Source: CAVTWS01 sp963738445
Lineage (GTDB): Bacteria > Actinomycetota > Acidimicrobiia > Acidimicrobiales > SHLQ01
Assembly: GCA_963738445.1 (NCBI GenBank)
Contig: CAVTWS010000008.1
Coordinates: forward strand, 1-64,000
DNA: 64,000 nucleotides
Direction of reading: 5' to 3'
Part shown: positions 61,271 to 64,000 of the stretch, one piece after another
How positions within the stretch are numbered: the first letter of the stretch is position 1
Layout: every line of letters starts with the position of its first letter
Program-made: the position numbers and the translations under genes
The notes under the pieces: model-generated
Databases searched by the model: none
What the model was told of the DNA's origin: nothing
The model's input: the letters and a program-made list of their open reading frames with translations, nothing else

Positions 61271-61313
61271 GGGCGGCCTGCCGCATCACCAATGGGCGGT
61301 CGAAGTGTCGAGG

Positions 61314-63050
61314 TCACGGGGCCGACCTGTCCAGGCCCACGGTGTCCGTGTCCCGTCCCGATCGGAGGACACGGCCGGGTCGTTCCTCGGTGAAGCGGCC
61401 CTCGACGACGATGGCCTCGCCGCCCACAATCACGCGAGCCACACCGACCGACTCGGCGTACAGGCGCTCCTCACCGCCGGGCAGATCTCGCCGTCCGAGC
61501 GCCGGACCGGACGCCACCGTCGCGGGGTCGAACAGGACCAGATCGGCGATGGCGCCGGGTGCGATCCGACCCCGGTCCCGCAGCCCGAGCAAGCGGGCCG
61601 GGACCTCCGTCATCAACCGCACGGCTTCCTCCAAGGTGAGCAAGCCGCGGCGGCGCACGGCATCGCCGAGGACCACGGTCGGATAGTTGGCGTGGCACAT
61701 CAGATCGCTGTGGGCGCCGGCGTCGGAACCACCGAGCACGACCCGTTCGTCGGACCACACCTCAGCGCGGACCCGCCAGCCGTCGTCGGAGGCGCCGAGG
61801 GAGGGCACGAGCGAGGGCAACATCACCGACAGCGGCAGCCGCTCCGCGACGACGAGATCGAGCATGACGTCGATGCCGTCGACGCCGAGCGTGGCGGCCG
61901 CGTCGGCCACGCTGAGCCCGACGAACGGTTCGCTCTGCGGGGACCGGGCCTCGGCGATCTCGAGGAGCTCGTGCCTCGACAGGGTCTGGAGCGGCCCGGT
62001 GGCCGTCGCTTCGAGGGCGGCCCGCAGAACGGCGCGGCGGGACGGGTCGGCGAGGGCGGACATCCGGCCGGCGTCGTCGAGTGCCATCGTCGCCGCGACC
62101 TCCGGCACCGCCTCGATGAGGGTGGCCACCCGGAGCTTCAAGAAGTCCGGCAGGGTGAGGGCCACCACTTTGGCGCCCCTCTGCCGGGCGATGTCGCAGG
62201 CTTCGAGCTGCTGGAGGTAGATGTCGGTCGGGGACATCGAGCCGAGCAGGTTCCAGTTGAGCGGGCGACCGGCGGCCAGGGACATGTCCGCCATGAGGTC
62301 CATGCGATCGCGCGGCATCTCGCCGACCCACGGGATCATCCCGAGGGTGGTGCCGGGGTGGTGGCCCACCACCCGGGCGAGGGCGACGAACTCCTCGAAC
62401 GACGCCGCCCGGGACGGCACGGGGGCGCCGTCGCCGTCGGTGTGCACGTTGTCCGAGCCCGACGACAGGCCGAGCGCGCCGACCGTGAGCGACTCGGCCA
62501 GGAGGCGTTCCATGGCCGCCAGCTGCACGGCTGTGGCGTGGTCGCGGGTCGCGGCAGCACCCATGACGGCCCGCCGCAACGTGGAGTGGCCCACGAGGAA
62601 TCCGGCGTTGACACCCAGCCCGCCCTCGAGCCGATCGAGGAACGCCCCGAACGTCGTCCAGTCGATCGGGCATCCGGCCCGGAACGCGCCGAGCGGGATC
62701 CCTTCGACGACCGCCATCATGCGCGTGACGTAGTCGGCGTCGCCCTCGGCGACCGGGGCCAGCGAGAACCCGCAGTTCCCGGCGATGACGGTGGTGACGC
62801 CGTGCAGCGGCGACGGGCTGGCGTGCGGGTCCCAGAAGAGCTGGGCGTCGTAGTGGGTGTGGATGTCGATGAACCCGGGCGTCAGGGTCAACCCGTCCGC
62901 CTCGATCACCGCGGCGTCGGCGGGGAGCGAGGCGGCCGCGGAGGAGCCGATCGCCGCGATGCGACCCGCGACGATCGCGACGTCGGCGGCCCGAGCGGGG
63001 GCACCAGTGCCGTCGACGACGGTCGCACCCCGGATGAGCGTGTCGGTCAT
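61314..63050 (-). CDS. N-acyl-D-amino-acid deacylase-like amidohydrolase
   Basis: A 578-residue metal-dependent hydrolase of the D-aminoacylase/amidohydrolase-3 group. TLIRGATVVDGTGAPARAAD opens the beta-sandwich. PGFIDIHTHYDAQLFWDP holds the HxH metal site, GNCGFSLAP and GHSTLRRAVMG follow, and VLGGSDAGAHSDLM carries the late aspartate. The ATG at 63050 is chosen because the family starts there; earlier in-frame codons belong to spacer. It releases an amine or amino acid from an acylated substrate. It ends 43 bases before the aldehyde dehydrogenase start. Confidence 0.92.
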   Translation of the reverse strand: MTDTLIRGATVVDGTGAPARAADVAIVAGRIAAIGSSAAASLPADAAVIEADGLTLTPGFIDIHTHYDAQLFWDPHASPSPLHGVTTVIAGNCGFSLAPVAEGDADYVTRMMAVVEGIPLGAFRAGCPIDWTTFGAFLDRLEGGLGVNAGFLVGHSTLRRAVMGAAATRDHATAVQLAAMERLLAESLTVGALGLSSGSDNVHTDGDGAPVPSRAASFEEFVALARVVGHHPGTTLGMIPWVGEMPRDRMDLMADMSLAAGRPLNWNLLGSMSPTDIYLQQLEACDIARQRGAKVVALTLPDFLKLRVATLIEAVPEVAATMALDDAGRMSALADPSRRAVLRAALEATATGPLQTLSRHELLEIAEARSPQSEPFVGLSVADAAATLGVDGIDVMLDLVVAERLPLSVMLPSLVPSLGASDDGWRVRAEVWSDERVVLGGSDAGAHSDLMCHANYPTVVLGDAVRRRGLLTLEEAVRLMTEVPARLLGLRDRGRIAPGAIADLVLFDPATVASGPALGRRDLPGGEERLYAESVGVARVIVGGEAIVVEGRFTEERPGRVLRSGRDTDTVGLDRSAP

Positions 63051-63072
63051 GGGCGGCAGTCTCGCACCGGAC

Positions 63073-63753
63073 TCAACGGGGCCGCACGAACAGCGCTCGA
63101 GCCTCGGCCGTGATCTCACCGTCGTGGCGGATCTCCGCCGATGCGAAGCTCTTGCGTCCCTCACCCCGGTCGTATCGGCCGGTGATGAGGAGCGGCTCCC
63201 CCACCGGGGTCGGGCGCCGGAAGTCGATCGAGAGGTTGACGGTCATGCCGCCGGCGCCGGAGGCGTTGACCGCGTGCCCGACCGCTTCGTCGAGCAGCGC
63301 GGCCACCAGGCTGCCGTGGGCCCGGCCCGTCGATCCGGCATGAGCCGCCGAGAGCGTGCACGTGGCGTGCACCTCGACCGGAACCGGCGCCGCACCGGCC
63401 GGTGAGGGCGGGGGCACATCCAGGAACAGCATGGGTGGAGCCTGTGGGTTGAGCCGACCTGATCCGGCCTGGGTGAGATGCTCGGGACGGCCGTTGGCAT
63501 GGCGCACGAGCAGGTACGGAGCCGAGCGCCGTTCGGCGTTCAGCCGTTCCGCCAACCTCCCGACCTCGGCCGCAACCGCCTGCCGTACGTCGGGGGACGC
63601 ATCCGTCATCACCGTCGCCTCGACCAACGCCCGGACGGCATCGACGAGCTCGAACGACGCCGGCGCGACATCGTCGACCAGGGGGAGCCGGTCGCCGAGC
63701 TGGCGGGCCAGCTCTCCGGCCGATGCGGGGACGGGGTCGGTCGGTTCGCTCAC
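63073..63753 (-). CDS. PaaI-like hotdog thioesterase
   Basis: A 226-residue protein with a C-terminal hotdog domain of the PaaI/YbgC type: GRAHGSLVAALLDEAVGHAV holds the glycine and acidic residues of the active site, and MTVNLSIDFRRPTPVGEPLL is the usual next strand. The first 90 residues are a helical extension. It should hydrolyse an acyl-CoA. GTG start at 63753. It begins the operon with the amidohydrolase and aldehyde dehydrogenase. Confidence 0.88.
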   Translation of the reverse strand: MSEPTDPVPASAGELARQLGDRLPLVDDVAPASFELVDAVRALVEATVMTDASPDVRQAVAAEVGRLAERLNAERRSAPYLLVRHANGRPEHLTQAGSGRLNPQAPPMLFLDVPPPSPAGAAPVPVEVHATCTLSAAHAGSTGRAHGSLVAALLDEAVGHAVNASGAGGMTVNLSIDFRRPTPVGEPLLITGRYDRGEGRKSFASAEIRHDGEITAEARALFVRPR

Positions 63754-63774
63754 CGGCTCATCTTCGCCCGCGTG

Positions 63775-63898
63775 CCACCACCCCTCCGAACTGGGGGCCC
63801 CACTGTATGCATCGGGCTACACCCAGGCCCCCAAATCCACCACCCCTCCGAACTGGGGGCCCCGCTGCATGCGTCGAGCTACACCCAGGCCCCCAGTT
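63775..63898. repeat. Two 62-bp tandem copies with an internal palindrome
   Basis: Copies at 63775-63836 and 63837-63898 share CCACCACCCCTCCGAACTGG and continue near-identically with a few substitutions. In the second, AACTGGGGGCC at 63851 pairs with GGCCCCCAGTT at 63888, an 11-bp stem; in the first the matching arm has decayed to 8 bp. They lie just upstream of the thioesterase start in non-coding sequence, like REP/BIME-type elements. Confidence 0.85.
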
Positions 63899-63936
63899 TC
63901 ACGACCTCGGCCACCAGTTTCACGACCTCGGCCACC
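63895..63936. repeat. Two perfect 21-bp tandem copies
   Basis: AGTTTCACGACCTCGGCCACC occurs at 63895-63915 and again at 63916-63936 without a mismatch, directly after the 62-bp repeats. A third copy begins and diverges after AGT. The remaining 64 bases of the window show no feature I can support. Confidence 0.9.
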
Positions 63937-64000
63937 AGTGGCGTGACCGTGGGCGCCAGCCGCGGCCAGACTGGCGCATTCGACGGCCGGGGGACGACAT

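Noticed and set aside
60936..63113. A 725-codon plus-strand open frame opposite the aldehyde dehydrogenase and amidohydrolase
   Set aside because: Low-complexity charged sequence without motifs; the minus-strand genes carry intact catalytic residues.
1..64000. tRNA, rRNA, insertion sequences or prophage genes
   Set aside because: I looked for clover-leaf patterns, conserved rRNA segments and transposase or integrase motifs by eye and found none; a covariance-model search would be needed to exclude small RNAs.

Overview
This 64 kb window is gene-dense, GC-rich chromosomal DNA with long ATGA/GTGA-overlapping gene strings. The content suggests an uncultured-type actinobacterium, possibly of the Acidimicrobiia. 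Supporting signs are paired LLM-class F420-type oxidoreductases, many short-chain dehydrogenases and CoA ligases, frequent GTG starts, TAnnnT boxes 6-9 nt upstream of starts (leaderless style), a secretin-less Tad pilus operon and a Ku/LigD-polymerase pair. I saw no rRNA, tRNA, CRISPR array, IS element or prophage. The taxonomic assignment is inference.

Layout. 0-7 kb: lipid and small-molecule metabolism (HSD10-like SDR, two F420-type oxidoreductases, cupin, CoA ligase, PlsC-like acyltransferase, apt) with the remnant of an agmatine deiminase gene at 3.8-4.3 kb. 7.2-21.2 kb: a polysaccharide locus in three transcription blocks. It carries sugar-nucleotide oxidoreductase and aminotransferase genes, a FemAB/GNAT-like gene, glycosyltransferases, a single protein joining a flippase to a polymerase, a Wzz-like protein, a PHP phosphoesterase, a GH5 glycanase, an ATP-grasp ligase and the initiating sugar-phosphate transferase. 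21.2-28.2 kb: an ABC exporter pair, a badly decayed MFS gene, an HTTM-type membrane protein operon with a hexapeptide acyltransferase, and a P450. 28.3-29.4 kb: a two-gene arsenic operon (arsC plus aquaglyceroporin) behind a 7-bp dyad.

29.4-38.9 kb: a protein with two similar halves, a CoA ligase, enoyl-CoA hydratase, two SDRs, a vanadium-haloperoxidase-like lipoprotein with a one-base frameshift, a DUF2207-like membrane protein and a TetR regulator, followed by a 22-bp hairpin and a G-rich tract. 39.0-40.8 kb: a VapBC-like toxin-antitoxin pair with twin palindromes, and a PolX-like PHP protein lacking the polymerase domain. 41.1-43.5 kb: a two-component system divergent from 43.8-52.6 kb, a complete Tad/Flp pilus operon. 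That operon includes a 59-residue Flp pilin, an intra-operon hairpin, a CpaB-like gene with two frameshifts, and a von Willebrand A domain fused to TadB.

52.6-54.5 kb: ku and a LigD polymerase-domain gene. 54.5-64 kb: an amidohydrolase, a lipoprotein, an ECF sigma / polytopic anti-sigma / ABC transporter operon, and a minus-strand catabolic operon (PaaI-like thioesterase, D-aminoacylase-like amidohydrolase, aldehyde dehydrogenase). The window ends in palindromic tandem repeats.

Six genes in the window carry frameshifts. Two (agmatine deiminase, MFS) look truly decayed. Four (a glycosyltransferase, HTTM, haloperoxidase, CpaB) have only one or two single-base lesions and could be assembly errors; raw reads would decide.
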